NCBI GenBank assembly: GCA_943330455.2
Contig: CALQHT020000021.1
Location: 1-37,620, forward strand
DNA length: 37,620 nt
DNA from: Nitrosovibrio sp. Nv4
GTDB taxonomy: Bacteria; Pseudomonadota; Alphaproteobacteria; Acetobacterales; Acetobacteraceae
Direction: 5' to 3'
The translations under genes were made by a program, and so were the position numbers. A model generated the notes under the pieces. That model searched no databases, was not told the origin of the DNA, and worked only from the letters and a program-made list of their open reading frames with translations. Every line of letters starts with the position of its first letter. Positions within the stretch are counted from its first letter, which is position 1. Of this stretch, positions 1-9,138 are shown in pieces.

Positions 1-57
1 ACATAGCGCGATGAGAGCGACCGAGCCAGGCTCGTTCAATCGGAACAAGCCCACTAA

Positions 58-102
58 AGTGTCAACCATGTGCCCGGTCTGAAGTGTCAAGGATGTGCCC
101 GG
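58..102. repeat. Tandem 20-bp direct repeats resembling an insertion-sequence end
   Basis: Two 20-bp units at 58-77 and 83-102 share the pattern AGTGTCAAnnATGTGCCCGG and differ at only two bases. Short repeated units starting TGTCA are common at the ends of integrase-core insertion sequences such as the IS21 or IS481 groups, so this may be the end of an element lying to the left of the window. No transposase is visible in the few bases available, and the family is not assigned. Confidence 0.4.
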
Positions 103-109
103 CCCTACA

Positions 110-171
110 GGGTCAAGCCCGGCAATGACGGTGAGACGTGTACTCGATCGCACAACTTTGGTTCGCACTCG
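110..171 (+). repeat. Interspersed 62-bp repeat, copy 1
   Basis: This stretch matches the reverse complement of 27244-27305 with scattered single-base changes and no evident gaps. It starts GGGTCAAGCCCGGCAATGAC and runs to a GGTTCGCAC motif. It lies upstream of the CxxC protein gene and argues against translation starting at the earlier ATG at position 70. The element is non-coding as far as can be seen. Confidence 0.7.
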
Positions 172-219
172 TTGGTGTTTCCTTGTCGGCCTGAGCGCAG
201 GGTGGCAGGTTGCTCCGGC

Positions 220-798
220 ATGTCCACCTCCGACAACACCCATCTGATTACCGTTCCGGGTCAACGGGAAGCGCTGGTCCCGCCGTCTCCGGCACGGATA
301 CGCGCGTTGCGGCGCCATCTGATCGAGGCGATCCGAGATCTGGTCAAGGCGCGGAGGCCGGACCGCCTGGTGCAACGCCGCACGGTGGAACCGACCGGGT
401 TCAGGGCCGCGGTGGTAACGGAAAGCTGCGGCCATTGCCGCGGGTCCTGCTGCATGGCCGGCGGCACGCACGCGTTCCTGGATGAACGCACCATGGCCAG
501 GGTCCATGCGGAACAACCGGACCTGACCGCCCGCCAGGTCATTCGAGCCTATATCGGCTCGGTGGCCCCGTTGGCCTACCGCGACTCCTGCCTGTTTCAC
601 GGCCCGTCAGGGTGCACGCTCGCTCGGCCGCTGCGCGCGGAGCTGTGCAACAGCTATTACTGCAACGGGCTGTTGGATTTTCTGAACGCGCCTGCGGACG
701 GGACCAAGACGATCACCATCGAGACCCATGCCGGAGACAGGCGGGTCATGACCTCCGGCATGTCGCCGGTCGAGACCGCAGCCGGTTCCCCGACTTGA
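220..798 (+). CDS. YkgJ-like CxxCxxxCC cluster-binding protein
   Basis: The protein has 192 residues. A CGHCRGSCC motif sits near residue 71, and a second cysteine group (Cys-Leu-Phe-His...Gly-Cys, then LCNSYYCNG) lies in the C-terminal half. This layout is typical of the zinc/iron-chelating YkgJ-type (UPF0153) family, whose biochemical role is poorly known; metal or Fe-S binding is inferred from the cysteines. No signal peptide or membrane segment is visible, so it is probably cytoplasmic. I chose the ATG at 220 because a GGTGGCAGG stretch precedes it and the in-frame extension back to position 70 runs through an interspersed repeat. The gene stands alone and converges on the ABC transporter operon. 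Confidence 0.75.
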   Translation: MSTSDNTHLITVPGQREALVPPSPARIRALRRHLIEAIRDLVKARRPDRLVQRRTVEPTGFRAAVVTESCGHCRGSCCMAGGTHAFLDERTMARVHAEQPDLTARQVIRAYIGSVAPLAYRDSCLFHGPSGCTLARPLRAELCNSYYCNGLLDFLNAPADGTKTITIETHAGDRRVMTSGMSPVETAAGSPT

Positions 799-806
799 AG
801 GAAGCG

Positions 807-845
807 GCATTCACACATGTCGCCGCTGCCTCGATGTGCGAATGC
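807..845. terminator. Hairpin between convergent genes
   Basis: An inverted repeat pairs GCATTCACACAT (807-818) with ATGTGCGAATGC (834-845), with one G-T pair and a 15-nt loop. It fills the 82-bp gap between two genes that end facing each other, where a shared transcription stop is expected. There is no following T-run, so a classical rho-independent terminator is not shown. Confidence 0.45.
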
Positions 846-880
846 CGTAAGGCCTGAAGCGCCGCGGTATCGTCGCCGGA

Positions 881-1891
881 TCAGGCCGCCATCGGCACGA
901 CCTGCCCACCCGGCACATGGTCCAGATGGCAGGCCGATTGATGCCCATCCCCAACCGAGCGCAATTGCGGCTCCTCCGTCTTGCACCGATCGAACGCGAA
1001 CGGGCACCGCGTATGAAACCGGCACCCCGACGGCGGATTGATCGGGCTCGGCACGTCCCCGGTCAGGACGATGCGGTCGCGCTTGGCCAAAGGATCGGGA
1101 ACCGGCACCGCCGACAACAGCGCGCGCGTATAGGGATGGTGCGATGAGGAAAACAACGTCCGCCGATCGGCAAGTTCGACGATCTTGCCCAGATACATCA
1201 CCGCCACTCGATGGGTCAGATGCTCCACCGTTGCCAGATCGTGGCTGATGAACAGCAACGCCAGGCCGAGTTCGTCCTGCAAATCGACCAACAGGTTGAT
1301 AATCTGGGCCTTCACCGACACGTCCAGCGCCGAGACCGCCTCATCGCAGATAATCAGGTCCGACCCGGGCGCCAGGGCCCGAGCGATGCCGATGCGCTGG
1401 CGCTGGCCGCCGGAAAATTCGTGCGGATAGCGGCGGATGGAATCGCGTGGCAGACGGACCTTGTCCATCAAGGCCTCGACCTTCTCGTCGATATCTTTCT
1501 TGCCGCTGACGAGGCCAAAATTGATCAGCGGTTCGGCCAGGATGTCACGCACCTTCATGCGTGGGTTCAGACTGCTGAACGGGTCCTGGAACACCACCTG
1601 CACCCGCCGGCGCATCGGGCGCAGCTTGCTGGGGGACATGTTGTCGATGCGCTCTCCGTCCAGCCGCACCTCACCGTCCGTGATCGGATACAGGCGCAGG
1701 ATGGCCTTGCCGACCGTCGATTTGCCGCAACCGGATTCGCCCACCAGCGACAGGGTTTCCCCGCGCCTGATGTCGAACGAAATGCCATCGACGGCATAGA
1801 CATGCGCGGTCACCAGGCCGAGCAGGCCGCCATGGATGGGGAAATGCTTCTTGAGGTTCTTGACCTGAAGCAATGGCGTATCGGTCATCAT
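881..1891 (-). CDS. Peptide ABC transporter ATP-binding protein (DppF/OppF type)
   Basis: The 336-residue ATPase would energise import of dipeptides, oligopeptides or similar solutes at the inner membrane. Walker A (GESGCGKST, residues 51-59), the signature FSGGQRQR, Walker B ([12 protein letters not shown]) and the H-loop FISHD are all present. The C-terminus carries the oligopeptide-type extension with the cysteine pattern [14 protein letters not shown]...C. The start ATG overlaps the stop of the upstream ATPase gene as ATGA, indicating translational coupling. It is the last gene of the five-gene operon. Two different ATPases in one operon are normal for the Dpp/Opp family, where they form a heterodimer. 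The substrate cannot be read from the sequence. Confidence 0.93.
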   Translation of the reverse strand: MMTDTPLLQVKNLKKHFPIHGGLLGLVTAHVYAVDGISFDIRRGETLSLVGESGCGKSTVGKAILRLYPITDGEVRLDGERIDNMSPSKLRPMRRRVQVVFQDPFSSLNPRMKVRDILAEPLINFGLVSGKKDIDEKVEALMDKVRLPRDSIRRYPHEFSGGQRQRIGIARALAPGSDLIICDEAVSALDVSVKAQIINLLVDLQDELGLALLFISHDLATVEHLTHRVAVMYLGKIVELADRRTLFSSSHHPYTRALLSAVPVPDPLAKRDRIVLTGDVPSPINPPSGCRFHTRCPFAFDRCKTEEPQLRSVGDGHQSACHLDHVPGGQVVPMAA

Positions 1892-2877
1892 GCGGCCATC
1901 CGGCGTTCGGCGTAATGGCAGGCCACCAGGTGATCCGGCGCCTTGGCCTCGATCGCCGGAGCGATCCTGGAGCACACCTCTGTCGCCATGTAACAGCGGC
2001 TGGCAAAGGCGCAGCCGACGATCGGGCGACGCATATTGGGCACCAAGCCGGCGATTTCCGCCAGCTTGCCGCGACCGCCTTCCACCAAAGACGAGCCCAG
2101 CTTCGGCACCGCGCCAATCAGGCCGCGCGTATAGGGATGCAGCGGGCGGGCGAAGATTTCGTTGACCGGGGCTTCCTCGACCTTGCGGCCGGCATACATC
2201 ACCACAACCCGTTCGGCCATTTCGGCCACCACACCCAGATCGTGGGTGATCAGCATGATGGCCGACCCCAGACGGGTTTTCAGGTCGCGCATCAGGTCCA
2301 GTATCTGAGCCTGGATGGTCACGTCCAGCGCCGTCGTGGGTTCGTCGGCGATCAGCAGCTTCGGATTGCAGGCCAGTGCCATCGCGATCATCACACGCTG
2401 GCGCATGCCGCCCGAGAGTTGGTGCGGGTATTCGCGCACGCGGCGAGCGGGCGCCGGGATGCCGACCAGGGTCAGCATCTCGACGGCCTTTTCCTCGGCC
2501 GCGCTTGCACCCATGCCCTGGTGCAGTTGCACCGTCTCCCCGATCTGGTGCCCGACGGTCAGCACCGGATTGAGGCTGGTCATCGGCTCCTGAAAGATCA
2601 TGGAGATGGAGTTGCCGCGGATGTCCCGCATCTCCGCCTCGGTCAGTTTCAGCAGGTCGCGCCCTTGGAAGCGGATGGACCCGGCGATCTTGCCCGGTGG
2701 CTCCTGGATCAGGCGCAGGATGGACATGGAGGTGACCGACTTGCCGCAACCGGACTCGCCGACGATGGCGATGGTCTGGCCGGAATCGACCTGGAAGGAC
2801 ACGCCCTCGACCGCGCGGACCACCCCATCGGGCGTGGCGAAATGCGTCTGGAGGTTTTCGACTTCGAGAAGAGCCAT
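1888..2877 (-). CDS. Peptide ABC transporter ATP-binding protein (DppD/OppD type)
   Basis: This 329-residue ATPase is the partner of the following DppF-type protein. Walker A is GESGCGKS (residues 40-47), the signature is LSGGMRQRV, Walker B is [12 protein letters not shown] and the H-loop is LITHD. A cysteine-containing C-terminal extension (GCAFASRC...C...CH) is typical of the oligopeptide branch. The ATG at 2877 starts the conserved MALLEVENL sequence; an upstream in-frame extension to 2931 would run into the permease gene and has no family counterpart. The gene follows the permease stop by 4 bp. Confidence 0.93.
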   Translation of the reverse strand: MALLEVENLQTHFATPDGVVRAVEGVSFQVDSGQTIAIVGESGCGKSVTSMSILRLIQEPPGKIAGSIRFQGRDLLKLTEAEMRDIRGNSISMIFQEPMTSLNPVLTVGHQIGETVQLHQGMGASAAEEKAVEMLTLVGIPAPARRVREYPHQLSGGMRQRVMIAMALACNPKLLIADEPTTALDVTIQAQILDLMRDLKTRLGSAIMLITHDLGVVAEMAERVVVMYAGRKVEEAPVNEIFARPLHPYTRGLIGAVPKLGSSLVEGGRGKLAEIAGLVPNMRRPIVGCAFASRCYMATEVCSRIAPAIEAKAPDHLVACHYAERRMAA

Positions 2878-2881
2878 CGGT

Positions 2882-3793
2882 CTACAGTCGCTTTGCCAAA
2901 CGGGGGTCGAGCGCATCCCGCAGACCGTCACCCAGCAGGTTCACGGCCAGCACGGTGATCGACAGGAAGATCGCCGGGAAGAACACGATATAAGGCTTCA
3001 CCTGCCAGAGCGCGCGCCCTTCGGCCATGATATTTCCCCAGCTTGGGATGATCGGCGGGGTACCCGCGCCGATGAACGACAATGTGGCCTCGGCGATCAT
3101 GGCGGAGGCGCAGATGAACGTCGCCTGCACCATCAGCGGCGCCAGGGTGTTCGGCAGAATGTGCTTCCAGATGATGACATGGGTGCGCGTGCCGGACGCG
3201 ATGGCCGCTTCTACATAAGGCTGTTCGCGCAAGGACAACACGACGCCGCGGACCAGGCGGCAGACGCGCGGGAACTCGGCGATGCTGATGGCGATGATGA
3301 CGTTCTTCACCGACGCACGGGTCAGCGCCATCAGCGCGATGGCCAGCAGGATCGGCGGGATGGACATCAGTCCATCCATGAAGCGCATGACCACCGCGTC
3401 CACACCGCGCATGAAGCCGGCGACCAGCCCCAATGCCGTGCCAACGACGGCGGCGATCGCTGCCACCGAGAACCCGACCAAAAGCGACACCTGCGACCCA
3501 TACAGCACGCGCGAGTACACATCGCGTCCGAGCATGTCGGTGCCGAACCAGTATGTCGCGGAGGGCTCTCGGGTACGCCGCGACGGTGCCAGCGCGGTCG
3601 GGTCCTTGGTGCCGAGCAGCGGCGCAAGGAGTGCGATCAGCACCATGATGCCGACCAGGGCGCCGCCGATCACGATTGTGGGATGGCGATGGACGAAGCC
3701 CATGATCTTGCCGCGCTCCTTGGCGGGCGGCAGCACGTCGGGCAGCCGGGGTGCTTCGGTGAAGCTCCCGGGCTCTATGGAGGTGGCGCTCAA
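2882..3793 (-). CDS. Peptide ABC transporter permease (DppC/OppC type)
   Basis: This 303-residue inner-membrane permease has an N-terminal cytoplasmic stretch, a first membrane segment (about residues 40-60, [19 protein letters not shown]), a periplasmic loop containing the family motif [17 protein letters not shown], and a core of further membrane segments. The EAA-type coupling region ([21 protein letters not shown]) contacts the ATPases. The start appears to be TTG at 3793, overlapping the stop of the upstream permease as TTGA, with GAGG about 8 nt before it. An ATG 90 bp further in would delete the N-terminal region, so TTG is preferred, though the start is less certain than the rest. Confidence 0.9.
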   Translation of the reverse strand: MSATSIEPGSFTEAPRLPDVLPPAKERGKIMGFVHRHPTIVIGGALVGIMVLIALLAPLLGTKDPTALAPSRRTREPSATYWFGTDMLGRDVYSRVLYGSQVSLLVGFSVAAIAAVVGTALGLVAGFMRGVDAVVMRFMDGLMSIPPILLAIALMALTRASVKNVIIAISIAEFPRVCRLVRGVVLSLREQPYVEAAIASGTRTHVIIWKHILPNTLAPLMVQATFICASAMIAEATLSFIGAGTPPIIPSWGNIMAEGRALWQVKPYIVFFPAIFLSITVLAVNLLGDGLRDALDPRLAKRL

Positions 3794-4731
3794 TACCGGA
3801 TCCTCGGGTCAAAGAGAGTGTAGAGCAGGTCAACGATGAGATTGACCACCACGTAGACGCAACTGAACAGGAGTACGACGCCCTGAATAACCGGGTAATC
3901 GCGGCGCAGGATGGCATCGACGGTCAAGCGGCCCAGGCCCGGAATAGCGAAGACGCTTTCGGTCACCACCGCGCCGCCGATCAGGGCGGCGAAGCCGATG
4001 CCGACGATGGTGACGATCGGGACGGCGGCGTTTTTCAACGCATGCAGGAACAGGATGCCGCGCTGGCCGACGCCTTTGGCCTTGGCGGTGCGGACGTAAT
4101 CCTGCGACAGCACGTCCAGCATGGTCGCGCGGGTGATGCGGGCGATCAGCGCCATGTAGACCAGACCCAGCGCCACCGCGGGCAGGATCAGGTTGCGCAG
4201 GAACGGCAGCAGACCGTGGGAAATCGAGGTGAACCCCTGCACTGGCAGCCAATCCAGCTTCAGCGCGAACACGAAGGCCAGCAGGTAACCGATCACGAAC
4301 ACCGGCGTCGAAAACCCGAATACCGCGGTCATCATCACCAGCCGGTCGATCCAGGTGCCATGCTTCCACGCCGCGATCACACCCATCGGAATCGCAAACG
4401 ACAGCGACAGGGTCAGGGTCAACGCCATCAGCGACAATGTCGGCTCGATCCGCTGCTGGATCATGTGCGACACAGGCAGATTGGTGAAGATCGAGTTCCC
4501 AAGATCGCCCTGCAACACCGACCACAGCCAGTCGACGAAGCGGATCACGAAGGGCCGATCAAGACCGAGCGAGGCCCGGATCCGCTCGACGTCATCGGGC
4601 GTCGCCTGATCGCCGGCGATGATCGCCGCCGGATCGCCAGGAGCGATGTACAGAAGACTGAACACGAAAAGCGCCACGATCAGGATGACCGGTATCGTGG
4701 CGAGGACGCGACGTGTCGCGTAAGCTAGCAT
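3790..4731 (-). CDS. Peptide ABC transporter permease (DppB/OppB type)
   Basis: This 313-residue inner-membrane permease begins with a transmembrane helix in the MLAYATRRVLATIPVILIVA region. It carries the GDPAAIIAG motif seen after the first helix in DppB proteins, and the EAA-type loop VRTAKAKGVGQRGILFLHAL near residue 215. It ends with the typical DPRIRY tail. A GGAG lies about 10 nt before the ATG. It follows the substrate-binding protein gene by 47 bp and is coupled to the next permease by a 4-nt overlap. Confidence 0.93.
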   Translation of the reverse strand: MLAYATRRVLATIPVILIVALFVFSLLYIAPGDPAAIIAGDQATPDDVERIRASLGLDRPFVIRFVDWLWSVLQGDLGNSIFTNLPVSHMIQQRIEPTLSLMALTLTLSLSFAIPMGVIAAWKHGTWIDRLVMMTAVFGFSTPVFVIGYLLAFVFALKLDWLPVQGFTSISHGLLPFLRNLILPAVALGLVYMALIARITRATMLDVLSQDYVRTAKAKGVGQRGILFLHALKNAAVPIVTIVGIGFAALIGGAVVTESVFAIPGLGRLTVDAILRRDYPVIQGVVLLFSCVYVVVNLIVDLLYTLFDPRIRY

Positions 4732-4778
4732 GCGCGCGTTGCTCCGTTCAGGCCGGCATCGGGTGGAATAGGGTCATA

Positions 4779-6401
4779 TCAGGACTTGCTCACATCCCAA
4801 AAGATCGGGAACGGCGCCTTGACGACACCGGTCAGGGTCTTGCGCCACGCCTGGTATCCCTTGAAGAACCCGGTCGGGACGTAGACGACATGCTCCATCG
4901 CGGCCTGGTTCAGCGCGGCGATCGCCTGTTTCTCAGCGGCCAGATCCGGCGCGCCATACCAGGCCTGGATGCGTTCCTGCACCAGGTCGGATTTCGGCCA
5001 GCCGAACCAGGCGGTGTCGCCGCTGGCATCCAGCGCGATGTAGGGCGCGGGATTCACGCAATCGGCGCCGGCATGCCAGGTGTGGAAGATGTTCCAACCG
5101 CCCTGGGCCGGCGGCTCCTTCTTGGCACGCCGCTGTCCCACGGTGCCCCAATCCAGCGCGGCGTATTCCACATTCATGCCGATGCGCTTCAGGGCATCCG
5201 CGGTCACATCGCCCTGCGCCTTGATCACCGCCAGATCGGTCGCCACCAGCAGCACGATCGGCTCGCCCTTGTAGCCGGACTCGGCCAGCAGCTTCTTCGC
5301 CAACTCGTAGTTGCGCGGGCCTTTCAGCGGTTCGCCGCCGACTTCGGTATAAAGCGGGGTGTCCGGCGTGAAATACCCGGGAACTTCTTTCCACAGACCG
5401 GGATCGTCGCCCACCACCGCTTGCATGTAATCCGACTGGTTCACCGCAAGCTGCACGGCTCGCCGAGCGCGGACGTCGTTGAAGGGGGGGTGCAGGTGGT
5501 TGAGGCGAAGGGAGCCGATATTGCCCAACGGATCGGCGATATCGACGGCAATCCCGGACGTTTTGCGCAGCAGCGGCACCAGATCGGGGACAGGGGTTTC
5601 CCACCAGTCGACCTCCCCGGATTGCAGGGCGGCGGAGGCGGTGGCGGCATCCGGCAGAATGTGCCACTCGACCCGGTCCAGCATCATCCGTTTGCCGCCC
5701 GCCAGCCAGGAGGCTTTCTCGACCCGCGGCACATAGCCGGCAAAACGCTCAAACGCGGCGCGGGAGCCGGGCACCCATTCGTCCTTGCGGAACCGCATCG
5801 GGCCGGAGCCGACAATCTCCGTGATCTGCTTGAAAGGATCGGTCGCGGCGATCCGTTCCGGCATGATGAACAGGCAGGGGGTGCTGCTCTTGCCAAGGGC
5901 GAACAGCATCTTCGGATAGGGTTGGTTCAGGCGGAAGCGGAACGTGCGGTCGTCGACAACCTCCAACGCGTCCAGGCGGCGCTTGATAGGCAGCCCCATC
6001 GTGGCATCGCGCGCCATCCAGCGATTAATGCTGGCGACGGCGTCCTTGGCGAGCACGGGTTCGTTGTCGTGAAATTTCAGGCCGGGCCGCAGCCGAAAGG
6101 TCCAGGTCTTGAAGTCGGGGCTGACTTCGTGCGCTTCGACCATCTGCGGCTGGGGTTCCAGCTTGTCGTTCACGCCATACAGGATGTCCCAGATCATCAG
6201 GGAGCCGTTGCGGACGACGTATTGCGTGCCCCAGATCGGGTCGAGATTGGCCAAATTTGCCTGCGGCACAAACCGCAGCACCTTATTATCCGCCCCTTGC
6301 GCCAGGCTCGGCGTTGCCAATCCCACCGCACCGGCCCCAGCGATAGCGCCGGCACCGGCCAATCCGGCCGAACCCTTCAAGAATCCCCGACGATCGATCA
6401 C
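4779..6401 (-). CDS. Extracellular solute-binding protein, family 5, Tat-exported
   Basis: This 540-residue periplasmic binding protein would deliver peptides or a related solute to the permease encoded downstream. The N-terminus (MIDRRGFLKGSAGLAG) carries a twin-arginine motif followed by a glycine/alanine-rich hydrophobic stretch and a cleavage-like site near SLAQG, so export by Tat is inferred. The mature part has the SBP_bac_5 layout, including the KFHDNEPVLAKDAVASINRW motif. The start is GTG at 6401, preceded by GGGAG at a suitable distance; a nearby upstream ATG is out of frame. It heads the transporter operon. Confidence 0.92.
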   Translation of the reverse strand: MIDRRGFLKGSAGLAGAGAIAGAGAVGLATPSLAQGADNKVLRFVPQANLANLDPIWGTQYVVRNGSLMIWDILYGVNDKLEPQPQMVEAHEVSPDFKTWTFRLRPGLKFHDNEPVLAKDAVASINRWMARDATMGLPIKRRLDALEVVDDRTFRFRLNQPYPKMLFALGKSSTPCLFIMPERIAATDPFKQITEIVGSGPMRFRKDEWVPGSRAAFERFAGYVPRVEKASWLAGGKRMMLDRVEWHILPDAATASAALQSGEVDWWETPVPDLVPLLRKTSGIAVDIADPLGNIGSLRLNHLHPPFNDVRARRAVQLAVNQSDYMQAVVGDDPGLWKEVPGYFTPDTPLYTEVGGEPLKGPRNYELAKKLLAESGYKGEPIVLLVATDLAVIKAQGDVTADALKRIGMNVEYAALDWGTVGQRRAKKEPPAQGGWNIFHTWHAGADCVNPAPYIALDASGDTAWFGWPKSDLVQERIQAWYGAPDLAAEKQAIAALNQAAMEHVVYVPTGFFKGYQAWRKTLTGVVKAPFPIFWDVSKS

Positions 6402-6560
6402 GCGTTCATGGCTCCCTGTCGCCTTTTGGCTGCCGGTATCGCTCTCGGTTACGCGGCAACATCCAACCGTGCCTTATGCCGGCGCGGAATACCAGAGGGG
6501 GTAGTGCGCGATCTTCATCAAAAAACCGAGCGCCGGGGTGGGTTGTTCGGGGGTTGGGAT

Positions 6561-6598
6561 GAGGGGTTTCGCGCACGAATATTGCGTGAAACCCCCTC
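6561..6598. terminator. Hairpin between two solute-binding protein genes
   Basis: A stem pairs GAGGGGTTTCGCGCA (6561-6575) with TGCGTGAAACCCCCTC from 6583, with a short AT-rich loop. It lies in the 309-bp gap between the upstream binding-protein gene and the transporter operon. It could stop or attenuate transcription from the upstream gene. The right flank (CCCCTCCCGCAAG) resembles the repeat at 32347-32456, so it may instead be a degenerate interspersed repeat. The remainder of the gap shows no gene. Confidence 0.45.
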
Positions 6599-6710
6599 TC
6601 CTGGCCCCTCCCGCAAGAGAGAAGCGAAAATATTCTCCAGAAAGGGCCAAATTCAGAATTATGTGACTGTCCACCATCACAGGCTCCGACGAACGCGCCC
6701 CAGGGGCGTT

Positions 6711-8285
6711 CTACGCCTTCTGCGCGCCCCAGAAGACCGGGGCCGATCCCCGCAGCAGACCGGTCACATTCTTCCGCCAGGCCGCGTGAGGCATGTACTG
6801 GCCGCATGGGATAATCGGCACCGAATCGAAGGCGGCGAGCTGATAGTCGGCCTCCAGCTTCCGCCGTTCGGCATCGCTGTCGGCATCGATCCAGGCGGCG
6901 AGCGCATTCTCGATCCGCGGATCGTCCGGCCAGCCGAACCAGGCTTTCGGGCCGTTGCTGCGCATCGGGTTGGACAACAGCGGAGACGCGAACTCCGGCG
7001 CCGGCGCACCCGCTGGAAACAGCGACCAGCCCCCCTTCTCCAATGGCTCCCGGGACGGGCGGCGCTGCACGATGGTGCCCCAATCGGTCATCTGTTCGTC
7101 GATGTTCATCCCCACCTTGCGCAATGCGTCGACCGCGACGGTGATGAAGGCGTTGTAGACGACCTGGTCGGTGGGATGCATGACCACCAGGCGGTCGCCC
7201 TTGTAGCCGGCGTCATCCAGCATCTTCTTGACCTGATCGACGGTTTTCCGGTTTCGGACATTGTCCATGCCGGCCTCGGTGGCGGATGGCATGCCCGGGA
7301 CGAAGAAGCCGATGGGGGCGCGCCAGGTGGACGGGTCATCGCCCATCGCCGCGATCATGCACTCCTGCTGGTCGATCGCCGCCAGCATCGCCCGCCGGAC
7401 GCCGGGATTGGCGGTCGGGCCGGCGATATGGTTCGGCCGCAGCAGCGCAATCGTGCCGTAGATGTCCAACTGACCCGTCGTCACCCCAGCGTTGCGTTTC
7501 AGCATGGGAATCAGGTCCGGTTGCGGCAGTTCCAGCCAGTCGACTTCCCCCGCGGCCAGGGCGTTGGCGGCGGTGGCCGCGTCGGGCACCACCTTCCATT
7601 CGACCCGGTCGACATAAACCTTGTGCCCTCCCGAGTTGTAGGAGGCCGGTTCCTGGCGCGGGACATATTGGTCGAAGCGGGCGAAGGCGGCGTGGCTGCC
7701 GGACACGTAATCGGCGGGCAGGAATCGGAATGGGCCGCAGCCGACGACCTCGGTCACCTGCTTGAACGGATCGACGGTGGATGCAATGCGCTCGGGCATC
7801 ATCACGGGGGCGGGCTGCACCTTCGACAGGAACCGGGTCAGCAGGGGAAACGGCTTGCTGAGCCGCCAGACCAGGGTGCGGTCGTCCTTGGCCTCGATCG
7901 CATCGACGCGCGCGTGGATCACCGGTGCGCTGGCATCGCGCTTCAACCAGCGTTGCAGCGACGCCACGCAGTCGCGCGCCAGGACCGGGGTGCCGTCGTG
8001 CCAGACCAGACCTTCGCGCAAACGCATGGTCCAGCGCTTACCGTCGTCCTCGATGACATGGCCTTCGACCATCAGCGGCTGCGGTTCGAAGGCCTCGTCG
8101 CGGCCATACAGGGTCTCGTAGACCATCAGGGCGAAGTTGCGGGTGACGGTTGCGGTGGTCCAGACCGGGTCCAGGCTGGTGAGATTGGCCTGGGGGACGA
8201 AAATCAGCGGCTTGTTCCCGGCTGCGATGGCCGGTCGAGCAAGCGGAGCGATCGCGGCGCTTGCCAGAAAGCTACGTCGTTTCAA
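6711..8285 (-). CDS. Extracellular solute-binding protein, family 5 (second paralogue)
   Basis: This 524-residue protein is clearly paralogous to the neighbouring 540-residue binding protein. Both have the mature N-terminus with FVPQANL..LDP.W, the WHDGTPVLA/FHDNEPVLA motif, and a similar ending (VFWGAQKA / IFWDVSKS). The N-terminus MKRRSFLASAAIA is Tat-like and ends at an AIAAG cleavage-like site. The start is TTG at 8285, supported by a strong GGGAGG 8 nt upstream; no in-frame ATG fits as well. It has no permease genes of its own, so it probably uses the transporter encoded downstream and gives it a second substrate range. That is inference. Confidence 0.9.
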   Translation of the reverse strand: MKRRSFLASAAIAPLARPAIAAGNKPLIFVPQANLTSLDPVWTTATVTRNFALMVYETLYGRDEAFEPQPLMVEGHVIEDDGKRWTMRLREGLVWHDGTPVLARDCVASLQRWLKRDASAPVIHARVDAIEAKDDRTLVWRLSKPFPLLTRFLSKVQPAPVMMPERIASTVDPFKQVTEVVGCGPFRFLPADYVSGSHAAFARFDQYVPRQEPASYNSGGHKVYVDRVEWKVVPDAATAANALAAGEVDWLELPQPDLIPMLKRNAGVTTGQLDIYGTIALLRPNHIAGPTANPGVRRAMLAAIDQQECMIAAMGDDPSTWRAPIGFFVPGMPSATEAGMDNVRNRKTVDQVKKMLDDAGYKGDRLVVMHPTDQVVYNAFITVAVDALRKVGMNIDEQMTDWGTIVQRRPSREPLEKGGWSLFPAGAPAPEFASPLLSNPMRSNGPKAWFGWPDDPRIENALAAWIDADSDAERRKLEADYQLAAFDSVPIIPCGQYMPHAAWRKNVTGLLRGSAPVFWGAQKA

Positions 8286-8661
8286 GGTCTTCCTCCCGTC
8301 GAGCCGTTACCGCTCTTGATATCGGTCGGATTGTAGGAGGGCGTCGGCGTTCGCGAAAGCGTCATCGCGCCTCGATAGGGAGGGCAGCTAGGCTCGACCC
8401 GCAAGACTGGCTAACCCATTTGGCGCGAAGCGAGCCCACACCGCCATGGCGGCTGCGGACCTGCCATGGTGCGGCGGGACCCGTGCTCAATGCCGGACGC
8501 CCGGTTATGGTTGTCCGTCGCATTATGCCAACCTCGCAGTGACCTGGGGTCTGAACGGTCGGCGCGATCGGTTCGGCGAAAGAGCGGTCGGCCCCGTGAC
8601 CGCCGCACGCCAGAGGTGACGGCCGAGATCCGTCGCCGCCGGCTATGCCTCGTGAAAATGC
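8286..8661. other. Intergenic region without a convincing gene
   Basis: This stretch holds the upstream region of the second binding-protein gene and the downstream side of the 109-residue gene. Short open frames exist on both strands, but they are arginine-rich, lack ribosome-binding sites and look like GC-bias artefacts. I see no clear promoter, RNA or repeat here. Confidence 0.5.
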
Positions 8662-8991
8662 CTACCCAAGCGGCTTCCCGGCATCGCGAGTCTGAAACTC
8701 CACGATCACAGACAAGGGGCCGAATGGGACGGTCACGGCATAGCCGACCGTGCCGAGATCGGAGGCTTGGGGCAGTACGTCAGGGAGCAATCCCGCAAAA
8801 TCGGGCGTGATCGTGGTGAACTGGACAATCAGGCCCGGTTCTGCGGCCGTCGTCTGGTTGCCACCGGGCACATGGAAATTCCCCCCGTCACCCAGGCCGC
8901 CGGACTGGGCACCCAGGCTGGAGGGGGTGACGAAGCTCAACTCCGCATCGCCGGGAGCCCAGCTTGCCGTCGCGGATACCGTGTCGCTCAT
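8662..8991 (-). CDS. Hypothetical protein, 109 residues
   Basis: I do not recognise the family. The ATG at 8991 has a good AAAGGGGAC ribosome-binding site 5-8 nt upstream, giving MSDTVSATASWAPGDAELSF. A GTG-type extension to 9048 is possible but unsupported. The sequence is rich in Gly, Ser, Thr and Pro with alternating beta-prone segments (PGLIVQFTTITPDF, VGYAVTVPFGPLSVIVEFQ) and has no signal peptide, membrane segment or cysteine. It looks like a small all-beta protein and stands alone between a binding-protein gene and the glutathione reductase gene. A real gene is likely because of the ribosome-binding site and balanced composition. Function unknown. Confidence 0.6.
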   Translation of the reverse strand: MSDTVSATASWAPGDAELSFVTPSSLGAQSGGLGDGGNFHVPGGNQTTAAEPGLIVQFTTITPDFAGLLPDVLPQASDLGTVGYAVTVPFGPLSVIVEFQTRDAGKPLG

Positions 8992-9138
8992 CGAATGTCC
9001 CCTTTGAGACTCGCCGGGATAACTTCCGGCGCACGGTATATTTGACATATGACATTTATCGGGACAATGGCCACCAAGTTAAGAATGGTTCACAAGAACC
9101 CTTGCCCCCGGCCGCACCGTCGTGCCTCGCCTGCCGCC

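Noticed and set aside
70-219. N-terminal extension of the CxxCxxxCC protein from the ATG at 70
   Set aside because: It would translate through the IS-like and 62-bp repeats and has no ribosome-binding site; the ATG at 220 fits better.
4713-8336. A 1207-codon open frame on the plus strand across both binding-protein genes
   Set aside because: It is a GC-bias shadow of the two minus-strand binding-protein genes, which show clear family motifs, signal peptides and ribosome-binding sites.
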